Shown in pieces: positions 1 through 7,734 of a stretch of DNA of 64,000 nt (the stretch's first letter is position 1; each line of letters begins with the position of its first letter). A program made the translations under genes and the position numbers. The notes under the pieces were generated by a model. That model was not told the DNA's origin, searched no databases, and worked only from the letters and a program-made list of their open reading frames with translations. Origin of the DNA: an uncultured Holophagaceae bacterium (GTDB taxonomy: Bacteria; Acidobacteriota; Holophagae; Holophagales; Holophagaceae). The stretch spans positions 1-64,000 of the forward strand of contig CAIZZF010000008.1 in NCBI GenBank assembly GCA_903937385.1, given 5' to 3'.

Positions 1-54
1 CGCTCGGTCGCGGAGTCGGAGCCTCCTCGGGGGTCCAAATCCTCCTTTTCTCAC

Positions 55-99
55 AGCCAATACAAAAGAGGTCCCGGTGGGACCCCTTTTGTATTGGCT
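55..99. terminator. bidirectional hairpin terminator beside detached tRNA end
   Basis: Inverted repeat with 21-bp arms (55-75 and 79-99), one mismatch and a 3-base loop. The inner stem GGTCCC/GGGACC is followed on both strands by a short T tract (CCTTTTGT on plus, TCTTTTGT on minus), so it can stop transcription both ways. It lies next to the detached tRNA-Asn 3' fragment and was probably the original terminator of that tRNA before the island inserted. That history is inference. Confidence 0.6.
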
Positions 100-141
100 C
101 CGGAGGAGGGATTTGAACCCCCGACCTAGTGATTAACAGTC
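95..141 (-). repeat. left att repeat, tRNA-Asn 3' fragment
   Basis: 47 bases identical to 17981-18027. Read on the minus strand they are the tRNA-Asn 3' part from the anticodon loop through the T arm and acceptor to the encoded CCA. The 5' half is missing, so this is a non-functional remnant left by integration. The flanks differ immediately outside the repeat on both sides. Confidence 0.9.
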
Positions 142-337
142 CAGAAAGACCACTCGCAGAAACATAGTAGCAGTGCAGGTTTCAGCGTGTCGGTCATTTC
201 ACTTGTGAGGATTTTGTACGGAGTGAACCAACTATCTAGTGGGCCTGACTGGATCAAGGTTGTGTCGGCACCCCGGCTCACCCCTGGTATTATATGTTGA
301 TAATAATCACCATATCAATTAGATAAGTGCCTGACGA

Positions 338-1795
338 TTATTCTCTCGGGGGAGCCTGTCTGTCTTTCCCAAAATTATGGAGGCGCTCGGTCAGTGATCC
401 CTTCCTGACGCGAACTCTTGTTCGGTCCATCTCGCCTATCGTTCCACCCAAGGTCACTTCCAGTCCTGCAGACTTTGAAAGGCCCAGCTTCTGACTCGCG
501 TATACGCTGCGGTGTCCAACGATCAAGAAGGCCGTTCCAGCAGCAAGCGCCGCATAGACGCCTTCTGTATGTGGGAGCAACTCGATGCCCATGATGGCGG
601 CGGCAACAGGTGTGTTTGCGCCTGCCGCGAGTAGCGCCACGAAACCGAACGCTGCGAGAAGTGGCTGGGGGAGGCCAAGCAGGTGAGCCAAGGCAGCACC
701 GCTTGTGGCTCCAACGAAGAATATTGGGGTGATGATGCCTCCGCTCCCTCCAGTTTCAAGGGTCACTGAGGTCGCCACGATTTTCAGGATGAAGGCGGCT
801 GACACGATGCGAAGGGTGCCGGTAAGCGTTCCCTCAATGGTCTCGACACCAAGTCCCGAGTATCGAGCACCGGCAATGCTGTAGAGGGCTGCCAGAAACA
901 ACCCGCCAGCCAGCGCCACCAAATATGGGTGTTCCTTGAATGGTCGGAGCAGCTTCTCCAGGCCCCTCATCGACTCGATGAGCATCAGCGCAACCAAACC
1001 GAAGACAACACCGGCAAACAGCGTTACCAGGATCATCTTCATCTGGCCGATGTTTGAAAAGGCCTCCTGCAAGACAGGGAATGGTGCATGAACGCCACAT
1101 ACCAGATGCCCGACGATGCCAGCCAACAGACTCGGGAAAAGCACTGTGTAATCGAGACGACCCAGGTAGAGGACCTCGATACCGAAGATGGCGCCTGAAA
1201 TAGGCGTTCCGAACACTGCCGCGAACCCGGCGCTGATACCACAGATCACCAGGCGGCGGCGGTCCTCGTCGCTGAGCCGGAGCAGGTCCGCGAAGAGGCT
1301 GGTAATGGAGGCGCCGATCTGGGCAGCCGGACCTTCCTTGCCGACAGACCCACCAAAGGCAAGCGTGATCACGGTGGCCAACAACTTAACCGGGGCCACC
1401 TTCCAGTTGATCTTCCCAGATCGTTGATGAACAGCCGTGATGACAGCCTCGGTGCCGTGGCCGCGAGCCTCGGGCGCAAAGGTACGGATCAACCAGACAC
1501 ACAACGGCAGGGCAAGAGGCAGAAGCCAGTAGGGAGAGAAGGCCCCCTTCGCCAAGGCCTGAACATAATTCCCGGAGGCGGACAGGGACCATAGGAATCC
1601 CCGTGTTCCCAACCCGACGCATATGCCAGCCCCAGCCCCGAGGAAGGCCCATTTCGTTGTACTGACCAAAAGGGCGGTGTGTTCGGAGTACCACCGACTT
1701 TCATCCGCCAATTGGGGCGGAATGGGGTCCCGAGTTTCTTGCTGTTGGGACCCTAGAGGTTTCTCTTTCGGCCTGGTCCCCTGGTCCTCGGTCAT
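338..1795 (-). CDS. CLC-family chloride channel/transporter
   Basis: A 485-residue integral membrane protein that should move chloride across the inner membrane. It carries the CLC signatures: GHGTEAV near the N-terminal selectivity region, GKEGPAAQIG with the gating glutamate, and GSGGIITPIF in the C-terminal half. A conserved Tyr in HRSVYAS fits the pore tyrosine. The inner proton-site glutamate of exchangers seems replaced by Val (FGIEVL), as in true channels. The N-terminal 40 residues are polar and cytoplasmic; no CBS domains follow. The ATG has an AAGGGA ribosome site about 8 bases upstream. It lies 93 bp downstream of a MarR gene on the same strand, probably co-transcribed. Confidence 0.88.
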   Translation of the reverse strand: MTEDQGTRPKEKPLGSQQQETRDPIPPQLADESRWYSEHTALLVSTTKWAFLGAGAGICVGLGTRGFLWSLSASGNYVQALAKGAFSPYWLLPLALPLCVWLIRTFAPEARGHGTEAVITAVHQRSGKINWKVAPVKLLATVITLAFGGSVGKEGPAAQIGASITSLFADLLRLSDEDRRRLVICGISAGFAAVFGTPISGAIFGIEVLYLGRLDYTVLFPSLLAGIVGHLVCGVHAPFPVLQEAFSNIGQMKMILVTLFAGVVFGLVALMLIESMRGLEKLLRPFKEHPYLVALAGGLFLAALYSIAGARYSGLGVETIEGTLTGTLRIVSAAFILKIVATSVTLETGGSGGIITPIFFVGATSGAALAHLLGLPQPLLAAFGFVALLAAGANTPVAAAIMGIELLPHTEGVYAALAAGTAFLIVGHRSVYASQKLGLSKSAGLEVTLGGTIGEMDRTRVRVRKGSLTERLHNFGKDRQAPPRE

Positions 1796-1888
1796 CGCTT
1801 GGTCCCTTGAAGTTCAAGTTCATGGAAGAAAATGGTCGTTGGCCTGGGACCCAGAACGGTTTGGTCCTTTCGCTTACAGTGCCGGGGT

Positions 1889-2413
1889 TCATTCCTCTGC
1901 GAAGAAGAATGGAGCTTCAAGCTTGTCGGCGGCCATGGTTTTGACCAGGCTTTCGAGGCTCAGGGACAGGGTCTTGAGTTGCCCTGGATTAAGGCTTTTC
2001 AACCCCTTGATGAGTTGGTCCTGGGCAGGGTTGGGGGCCTGGTCGAGCAGTTCCTTGCCCTTGGTGGAAAGACTGAGACAGACCCTCCGGCGGTCCGCCT
2101 GATCGGGTTCACGCGTAACGAGGTCCTTGGCGATCAACCGGTCGATCACCCCAACTACCGTGCTCGGGCTGAGGTGCATGCTGGCCGCCAGATCCTTGAG
2201 GGACAGGGGTGAGTTGCGGCCCAGTTCCCAGAGTGCCCATAGCTGAGGTCCAGTCATTCCAAATTTTGTCTCAACCGTGCGCGAGTAGGATTCGACTGCT
2301 TTGAAGATCCTCCTGAGGTTCTGCATGGAGCCCTCGATGAGGAGGTCCACAGAAGGGTCTTGCTTTTTAATTTGCATACCTAATAATTTGGGTGTCGAAT
2401 CATTTCTTGTCAA
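1889..2413 (-). CDS. MarR-family transcriptional regulator
   Basis: A 174-residue winged-helix repressor. The stretch from KFGMTGPQLWALWEL through LAASMHLSPSTVVGVIDRL and the wing (VTREPDQADRRRVCLSLS) is typical MarR. I chose the TTG at 2413 because AAGGAG sits six bases upstream; the ATG at residue 13 has no such site. It precedes the CLC gene and faces the pal-like gene across a shared 190-bp upstream region containing two GAACNGTTC palindromes, which are plausible operators. The ligand is unknown; a role in anion or pH stress control is inference from the CLC neighbour. Confidence 0.85.
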   Translation of the reverse strand: MTRNDSTPKLLGMQIKKQDPSVDLLIEGSMQNLRRIFKAVESYSRTVETKFGMTGPQLWALWELGRNSPLSLKDLAASMHLSPSTVVGVIDRLIAKDLVTREPDQADRRRVCLSLSTKGKELLDQAPNPAQDQLIKGLKSLNPGQLKTLSLSLESLVKTMAADKLEAPFFFAEE

Positions 2414-2501
2414 GCGGCACTCCTTCTTTTGAGGATCTATGCCAAGGACATTACCTTCTTCGCCTCTCGGATGTCAGGTAGGCAGCTACCGACAGAGCAG
2501 T

Positions 2502-2565
2502 GAACTGTTCGGCCCCTTCTTCTCACTCACCGGGGTACCAGCTACAACCCAGAACAGTTCTGGGT
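2502..2565. promoter_or_regulatory. paired palindromic operator candidates
   Basis: GAACTGTTC at 2502-2510 and ACCCAGAACAGTTCTGGGT at 2547-2565 (perfect 9-bp arms round one base). Both share the core GAAC-N-GTTC and are centred 50 bp apart, close to five helical turns. They lie between the divergent MarR and Pal-like genes, the second ending 36 bp before the pal ATG. Binding by the adjacent MarR protein is inferred only. Confidence 0.45.
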
Positions 2566-2601
2566 CATGTGGCTATTGATCCCGCTACCTCTGGAGGTCT
2601 C

Positions 2602-3186
2602 ATGACCCGCTCCTTCTCAACCTCCGCGGCGATACTGTCAGCCGTGTTTCTTCTGGGTGTCGGTTCTGCCTGTAAGAAACCTGAGCCGATCCAGGCGGCG
2701 GCACCCGCCCCGGTTAAGCAGGCGGCCACTCCTGTCGCGCCAACCGATGACCAGGCGGCTAAGAAGCACCAAGCGGAACTTGATGCCGCGAAGCAGGCTG
2801 AAGAAGCCAAGCGACTCGCGGCAGAGAAGGAGGCCGCATTCCGCCGTGCCGCTGCTGATGCCCTCCAGGACATTCACTTCGACTATGACAAGTCGGAAAT
2901 CAAGTCTGGGGACAGGGCCCAGCTTCAGAAGATTTCGGAACTTCTCAGGGTCTACCCCGCCTTGAAGGTCGAGATTCAGGGCCACTGCGATGAGAGGGGC
3001 ACCAACGAATACAACCTCGCCCTAGGGAACCGTCGTGCTGCGGCCACCATGCATTATTTGACGGCCCTCGGAAGCTCTGAACAGAAGTTCACGCTCATCA
3101 GCTTCGGCAAAGAGAAGCCACTCTGCACTGATGGCACCGAAGCCTGCATGAGCAAGAATCGCAGGGCTCATTTTGAACTGAAGTAG
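2602..3186 (+). CDS. pal: Pal-like OmpA-domain lipoprotein
   Basis: A 194-residue peptidoglycan-associated lipoprotein. The start at 2602 is preceded by GGAGG at a good distance; the N-terminal signal ends at a lipobox-like GSAC followed by KK. An Ala/Lys/Gln linker leads to an OmpA C-terminal domain with the Pal hallmarks IHFDYDKSEI, GHCDERGTNEYN and NRRAA, ending SKNRRAHFELK. It should sit in the outer membrane and bind meso-diaminopimelate in peptidoglycan. It is inside the genomic island and not next to tolB, so it is likely an accessory copy rather than the housekeeping gene. Confidence 0.85.
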   Translation: MTRSFSTSAAILSAVFLLGVGSACKKPEPIQAAAPAPVKQAATPVAPTDDQAAKKHQAELDAAKQAEEAKRLAAEKEAAFRRAAADALQDIHFDYDKSEIKSGDRAQLQKISELLRVYPALKVEIQGHCDERGTNEYNLALGNRRAAATMHYLTALGSSEQKFTLISFGKEKPLCTDGTEACMSKNRRAHFELK

Positions 3187-3349
3187 CAGTTCATCACCTG
3201 TCGCTGGGGAAACGCGAACAGTCCATGACGGCTTGGCCGCGTTTCATCCGGCACGGGAAAGGTTCGCCTTGAGCCCAAGGGATGACCTAAAACCTAATCT
3301 CGCGGTCCACAGGAATCATCCCGATCGCATTCGTCATCGTGAGGAGCCT

Positions 3350-3913
3350 ATGCAAAGGAACCACATTCGCGGCTTATTGTTCCTCATTGCCATGATCGCC
3401 CTCGGGGAAGCCTTATCCTGTGGGCCGACTGTCACTACCCCGAACCAGCCCAGTTCCTTCCCACGCGTCGATCCAGGTAATTCACCGACTTCCACTTCGG
3501 GTGAAGCGCCAACGGCAAAGGTACCAGTTCAAGTTCCTGTTCCCCCCAAGCCTAGGCTGCCTGAAAAGGTGATCCTCGACGGCAGGGTGCTCAGGTCTAT
3601 ATCAGGGAAATGGGAGTTGGGTCCTTCGGGCATCAAGGCCATCCAAGACGCTGTCAAGCAGGTCCACGATTCCCAGTCTCCATACAAGGTCCTGGTGTCG
3701 GGGTATTCATCATCCAAGAGCACTCGGCCGTGGGTCCTCGCAGTCAACCATCGCCGTACGTCCTTCATAGTCAAAACTTTGGTGGATTCTGGCATCCCAA
3801 TCGAGAAGATCTCGGTTAAGGCTTATGGCGGAGACAACCCCGTCGCAGACAATGGAACCCGAGATGGGCGCCTCAAGAACCAGCGGGTCGAGATTGAGTT
3901 CATCACCCCATGA
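3350..3913 (+). CDS. OmpA-domain envelope protein
   Basis: A 187-residue exported protein. The ATG at 3350 follows GAGGAG; a hydrophobic signal (GLLFLIAMIALGEAL) ends at ALSC, a non-canonical lipobox. A Pro/Thr-rich linker precedes an OmpA-like domain recognisable from KVLVSGYSSSK and the terminal KNQRVEIEF. The usual GHTD motif is replaced by GYSS, so peptidoglycan binding may be altered. It follows the Pal-like gene by 160 bp on the same strand, and the two probably form an envelope pair. Confidence 0.7.
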   Translation: MQRNHIRGLLFLIAMIALGEALSCGPTVTTPNQPSSFPRVDPGNSPTSTSGEAPTAKVPVQVPVPPKPRLPEKVILDGRVLRSISGKWELGPSGIKAIQDAVKQVHDSQSPYKVLVSGYSSSKSTRPWVLAVNHRRTSFIVKTLVDSGIPIEKISVKAYGGDNPVADNGTRDGRLKNQRVEIEFITP

Positions 3914-3978
3914 ACTTCAACAGGGCATTCCCTCGATTCGGGCAAGGACAATGATTGGAAGCGGACCCAGGTCCCTGA

Positions 3979-5013
3979 TCACCCCCAAAGCTCGTCCTGG
4001 TGCTTCTTCTGCTCCTCAGTTGAGGTCTCCTGGTACCGGAGGGTGGTCATGGCGTTCTGATGGCCCAGCATGGTTTGGACTTCCTTGAGCGGAGCCTTGT
4101 TGCGTAGGTGCAGGGTGGCGAAGGTGGCCCGCAGCCGGTGCATGCCCAATGCTGGAACACCAATAGCCTTGGCTCCACGCTTCAGAGCCTTATTGAGCCA
4201 ACCACGGCTATGAACCTTCCCTTTTTCGCCGGGGAAGATCAGGCCCGATTCCGGCCGGTGGACCGGAAGAGGTTCCTTCCTGGCCAGGGCCTGGTGAGTC
4301 AGCATCCAGCCCAGCGCCGTGTGGAGGATTGGAGGCGCGGCAATGACCCTGTGCTTCTTCCCTTTGGTGCGGCTACGGACATCGTATGCCTCTGTAGTCA
4401 GCCACTCCCAACGGGCGTTGAGCATCTCGGCCTCGCGGACGCCAAGCGTCATGGTAAAGGTCGCGGCAGCAGGGATTTGGGCATTCAGTCTGGTCAAGGC
4501 GGTGAAGAAGATTTCACGCTGGTCCTTTTCCACGATTGGCCGAGCCTTCTCTTCCTCCCTGAGCATCTTGACGGAGTAGGGCATCTCTTTGATCAGCTTG
4601 TCCTTCATAGCCCAACGGCAGAACAACTTGAGGTAGCGCATGGCCAGATTCACAGTTGCCGGGCTACGACCCTTCAGATAGTCCGAACGCCAGTCCTCGA
4701 CCCGTGCCGTGGTCACATGCGGGAGCGGCAGCTTGAGCAGTGGCTTCAAGACCTCGCGGCTCTTCTCAGCGGCAATCCGATGTTCATCGGAGACGGAGCG
4801 ACCACGGGTATCAAGCCACTTATCAATCACCGCTCCAAGAGTCGGGGCCACACGAATGCCGTGCCCTCCCAGAATGCAATCCTGGCGAACAATCTCCAGA
4901 ACCCGCTTGGCAGTCTCTAGGTCCCGAGCCTTGGTCGTGCCTGAGTGAAGAGCGCCATTGATCTCGAATCGGTAGTGATAAACCTTCCCGCGTTTGAAGA
5001 GCCACTGAGTCAT
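3979..5013 (-). CDS. int: tyrosine recombinase, island integrase
   Basis: A 344-residue phage-type integrase that should catalyse site-specific recombination between the two 47-bp att repeats. The N-terminal half has a SAM-like core-binding region; the catalytic half shows the first Arg in LGVREAE, H292-R-L-R295, H318 in MLGHQN and the nucleophile Y327 in TTLRYQ. Start ATG follows AGAGG and overlaps the upstream gene stop as ATGA. It is the last gene of a four-gene overlapping operon. It faces the OmpA gene tail to tail. The link to tRNA-Asn is inferred from its being the only tyrosine recombinase here. Confidence 0.9.
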   Translation of the reverse strand: MTQWLFKRGKVYHYRFEINGALHSGTTKARDLETAKRVLEIVRQDCILGGHGIRVAPTLGAVIDKWLDTRGRSVSDEHRIAAEKSREVLKPLLKLPLPHVTTARVEDWRSDYLKGRSPATVNLAMRYLKLFCRWAMKDKLIKEMPYSVKMLREEEKARPIVEKDQREIFFTALTRLNAQIPAAATFTMTLGVREAEMLNARWEWLTTEAYDVRSRTKGKKHRVIAAPPILHTALGWMLTHQALARKEPLPVHRPESGLIFPGEKGKVHSRGWLNKALKRGAKAIGVPALGMHRLRATFATLHLRNKAPLKEVQTMLGHQNAMTTLRYQETSTEEQKKHQDELWG

Positions 5014-5246
5014 GCAGACCTCTTTAGGCGGCGCTTGTAGACCCTATCCCTTACTTCCATGACGAGGGGATCAACTTGGTGAACGGCCTGAATCCACTCC
5101 ATTACCTTCGCCAAGATGAACTTTGGATTCTTCCAGCCCGGAACAATGGGGCATCCGGACCGGACCCATGCATGGATGGTTGTGCTGGAAACACAGATGT
5201 CATAGTCCCGAAGCTGCTGGATGAGCTTTTGCTGAGAGAGGATCAT
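5010..5246 (-). CDS. small HTH protein, excisionase-like
   Basis: A 78-residue basic protein directly upstream of the integrase, overlapping it by four bases (ATGA). The sequence LIQQLRDYDICVSSTTIHAWVRSGCP reads like a MerR/excisionase-type helix-turn-helix in which the second helix recognises DNA, followed by a Lys/Arg-rich tail. A GAGGAG site precedes the ATG. Position, size and charge suggest a recombination directionality factor; this is inference, and a plain transcriptional regulator is possible. Confidence 0.65.
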   Translation of the reverse strand: MILSQQKLIQQLRDYDICVSSTTIHAWVRSGCPIVPGWKNPKFILAKVMEWIQAVHQVDPLVMEVRDRVYKRRLKRSA

Positions 5247-5482
5247 CGCTGCTCCTCCAGCCCAGGAGTCAGATCCCCCTGCCCTTCAATTCGAGGGTTC
5301 ACAGGCTCAATGAGCAACGACTCGGAGTCGCAGGCAAGGCCAGGTGACGCGTTTAAGATTGGCTGGAAGTTCAAATTGCCTGATGCATCGTTGGCAATTA
5401 ACCCGATAGCCCTTTCAATTTCATGAATTACATCTTCTAAAGGATGTAAGCCGACTGCCCTTAACTTGCCCTTCCACTTCAT
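5243..5482 (-). CDS. unknown small protein in integrase operon
   Basis: A 79-residue protein of unknown function, from ATG 5482 (reading MKWKGKLRAVG). Its ATG overlaps the stop of the upstream gene (ATGA) and its own stop overlaps the ATG of the HTH gene the same way, which supports translation. An in-frame GTG at 5503 and ATG at 5494 are alternative starts. No motif recognised; the middle is acidic and helical (EDVIHEIERAIGLIAND). Confidence 0.55.
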   Translation of the reverse strand: MKWKGKLRAVGLHPLEDVIHEIERAIGLIANDASGNLNFQPILNASPGLACDSESLLIEPVNPRIEGQGDLTPGLEEQR

Positions 5483-5715
5483 GATGATTCCCATTGGGTC
5501 CACTCGGCGGCGGGACGATACCGGTTGTTCATGTGAGCTTTGCAGTTCAAGTGGCCCACGGCACCTTCAGGATTGATATACCGACCGCGCGACTCTTTTC
5601 TGCCAAAAATGTTCAGCTCGGCTGAATTTTCTCGCCAGGCGTTGCGGGTGCACATGTGCATCTGGACTGAGAGGCTTGGCCAAAACCGTAAAGCTGGTGA
5701 TCCAGGGCCAACCAA
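5479..5715 (-). CDS. unknown small protein, first in integrase operon
   Basis: Up to 78 residues; the stop overlaps the next gene as ATGA, continuing the coupling pattern of this operon. The start is uncertain: the open frame begins with a TTG at 5715 lacking a ribosome site, and internal ATGs (MHMCTRN) are no better. The C-terminal part is Arg/Asn/Trp-rich (RYRPAAEWTQWESS). No family recognised. Confidence 0.4.
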   Translation of the reverse strand: MVGPGSPALRFWPSLSVQMHMCTRNAWRENSAELNIFGRKESRGRYINPEGAVGHLNCKAHMNNRYRPAAEWTQWESS

Positions 5716-6117
5716 TAGAAAGAATTTCTAAAAACGGCCCCTCAAGACAGATTTGAGGCAGTTAATTTAACTTACCTTTTTCTCTTCCTGGCGAAGCCTA
5801 AGGAAGAAGATAAGAAAAAGGGAGGTACTTATACTATATAGAGTTTGTTTTGCTTTGCTTAGCTATGCTTCGCTTAGCTAAGCTTGGTTATGTTATGGGT
5901 GCAGTAAAATTCATATGTTACAAAGCTTTTTTACTTAAAGTGCTACAGCCACTTGGCAGGATATAAGTAAAAAATAAAGTAAAAAAATGAAATATCTTCG
6001 CAACCCTCTATTAGATCATGGGACCGAGTTTCCCATTCTGAGGAGAAAGAGCATGAAAAGAGTTATAACTAGGACCTTCGAAAAGGGACCTATTTGTCTA
6101 ACCGATGAGGTGATCCT
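5716..6117. promoter_or_regulatory. AT-rich divergent control region with repeats
   Basis: No convincing gene in 400 bp between the leftward integrase operon and rightward unknown genes. It contains a stem CTTCCT-GGC/GCC-AGGAAG (5784-5806), a tandem repeat of 15 bp, TGCTTYGCTTAGCTA twice (5851-5880, one mismatch), and a 12-bp palindrome GCTTAGCTAAGC at 5872-5883. Composition is AT-rich with long A/T runs at 5900-6000. Likely holds promoters for both sides and binding sites for the recombination proteins; that is inference. Confidence 0.5.
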
Positions 6118-6756
6118 ATGAAAAGCCTCTATATACAGGTACCAGTAGATGAACCTCTATGCTGGGAAAATAGGATGTCATACCAGGATTTTGGACTATT
6201 AACCAAGGCAAGATGCTTCGCATTCAAACTAGGCTCTATTCCATCTGATAAGTCATTATTTTGGACCATGATGGATCATGGATCACAAACCAAACAGGAC
6301 AGAAGTATAATAGATAAATACTTTTGCGATTTTGACGCTTTAGCCGAAGAGCATAAAGCTATTATTAAATCAGAATATCCCAAGTTGACAGACTATAAAG
6401 GCAGGTTATTTTGTCCCGATATTATTGAACAAGTTGGGAATCTAAAAATTTCCAAAGGTGATAATCCTGGATATAAAAAGGGTATGTCTAAAATCGACAG
6501 AGCGGGTGTCTTTGTAGATCAAATTACTAAAATCATTCGTGATAATCCGCAAACTTGTTTTATTGGAGAAATATCCCTTGAAAAGGTTATATCCATGCTT
6601 AATATATGGAATTGGGCCAAACTTATTCCAATAACAGAAAAAGCCGCTAAAACAAAACCTGAAATTAACCTAGATAATACTATTTTTAATATAGAGTGGT
6701 CGGAATCATTTCTTAAAAAAATTGGCCTATCCAAGAATGATAAAGATAAGAATTAA
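6118..6756 (+). CDS. unknown AT-rich island protein
   Basis: A 212-residue soluble protein from an AT-rich gene, composition clearly unlike the core genome and typical of recently acquired DNA. The ATG has GAGGTGA six bases upstream. No signal peptide or transmembrane segment and no motif I recognise; it is Lys/Ile-rich, with a segment KISKGDNPGYKKGMSKIDRAG in its middle. A second unknown gene follows 24 bp later, so the pair is probably an operon. Confidence 0.6.
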   Translation: MKSLYIQVPVDEPLCWENRMSYQDFGLLTKARCFAFKLGSIPSDKSLFWTMMDHGSQTKQDRSIIDKYFCDFDALAEEHKAIIKSEYPKLTDYKGRLFCPDIIEQVGNLKISKGDNPGYKKGMSKIDRAGVFVDQITKIIRDNPQTCFIGEISLEKVISMLNIWNWAKLIPITEKAAKTKPEINLDNTIFNIEWSESFLKKIGLSKNDKDKN

Positions 6757-6780
6757 TAACAACTTAAAATTGGAGATATT

Positions 6781-7176
6781 ATGACAATTAATACTACTTT
6801 ATTGCAAACAATCAATGAACTGAATTTTGAACCTGAAATAGATGATGCCAAAAAGGAATGGTTATCCTATCTCAATGATCAAACTAGCATAAAATTAAAA
6901 ATATATCAAAAACTTGCTCCATTACTTGAAAAAAATCTCATTAAAATTGCCAATAAAAACAAAAAATCAGGATTATTGGGTTATTACGGTTTTACTGATG
7001 ATGATTTAACAATAATTGACAATGAAAAGTATGGTTTTGATTTGTATTCTATTGAAACAATTCATTGGATTTGTCTGGCTACTGGTTGGGTAAAACAAAA
7101 CCATGAAATCACTGTTCCCCCAGGATGGCCTACCAGCTACATAGAAATTTGGGCGCCACCTAGTAGCAATTTATAA
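6781..7176 (+). CDS. unknown DDDL-motif protein, longer paralog
   Basis: A 131-residue AT-rich protein with GGAG five bases before its ATG, 24 bp after the previous gene. The core GYYGFTDDDLTIID followed about 25 residues later by IHWICLATGWVKQ resembles the convergent gene at 7261-7506 (GFLGFCDDDLMPLF, then KVCKHYGWKKR). No known family identified. No signal peptide. The shared motif and opposed arrangement suggest a paralogous pair. Confidence 0.6.
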   Translation: MTINTTLLQTINELNFEPEIDDAKKEWLSYLNDQTSIKLKIYQKLAPLLEKNLIKIANKNKKSGLLGYYGFTDDDLTIIDNEKYGFDLYSIETIHWICLATGWVKQNHEITVPPGWPTSYIEIWAPPSSNL

Positions 7177-7206
7177 AAATTATTGATTAATTAATTTAAA
7201 AAATCA

Positions 7207-7255
7207 AATTCCCAACATAAATCTACGGATTTGATTATCATGTTGGGAATTTTTG
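7207..7255. terminator. bidirectional terminator between convergent genes
   Basis: Perfect 12-bp stem AATTCCCAACAT (7207-7218) with ATGTTGGGAATT (7240-7251), followed by a T tract on plus; the minus side also runs into T-rich sequence. The loop holds a small inner hairpin. It separates the convergent DDDL-motif genes. Confidence 0.75.
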
Positions 7256-7260
7256 AATGA

Positions 7261-7506
7261 TTACTTGCGCCAGGCATATGTTCTAAGGCCACCAAACATT
7301 ATTTGGCGTTTTTTCCATCCATAATGTTTACAAACCTTCTGAATTAATGCTGACGAGTAGGCCCTGAAGAGAGGCATTAGGTCGTCATCACAGAACCCTA
7401 AAAATCCAATAGATTCTTGATTAATTATAGCAATACGATTAAGATTTTGCTCAATTTCCGGGAAAATTTTACCAATTTCCTTGAGAGATGAAAGATTGCA
7501 TTGCAT
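7261..7506 (-). CDS. unknown DDDL-motif protein, short paralog
   Basis: An 81-residue AT-rich gene with AGGAG seven bases before its ATG. It matches the C-terminal two thirds of the convergent protein at 6781-7176: G-x-x-G-F-x-DDDL, then a conserved Cys and GWxK. The C-terminus is basic (KHYGWKKRQ). Function unknown; the acidic DDDL cluster could bind metal, but nothing else supports that. Confidence 0.6.
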   Translation of the reverse strand: MQCNLSSLKEIGKIFPEIEQNLNRIAIINQESIGFLGFCDDDLMPLFRAYSSALIQKVCKHYGWKKRQIMFGGLRTYAWRK

Positions 7507-7734
7507 CTAATTCTCCTATATAAAATCGCAGCGATGACTGCTTACCAATAGATGTGGTTAGTTTCTTTTTAATTTATTTATTATATTATTTTGATAAATA
7601 CTTCCCAAGGTTCTCATTTACCGATTATTGCTGCATGGTGGAATCAGCAATAATCCTTAAATTCCCAGGTAAGAAATCAGCATTGGCTCGGTATAACAGT
7701 CCATGGAGGCACTTCCGCCTCCCCCCGGAGACCC

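Noticed and set aside
1-56. tRNA-like 3' end on plus strand (T-arm-like GGGGG-TCCAAAT-CCTCC, ending GCCA)
   Set aside because: The spacing from the T arm to CCA does not fit a seven-base acceptor and the rest is outside the window; at most a degenerate relic.
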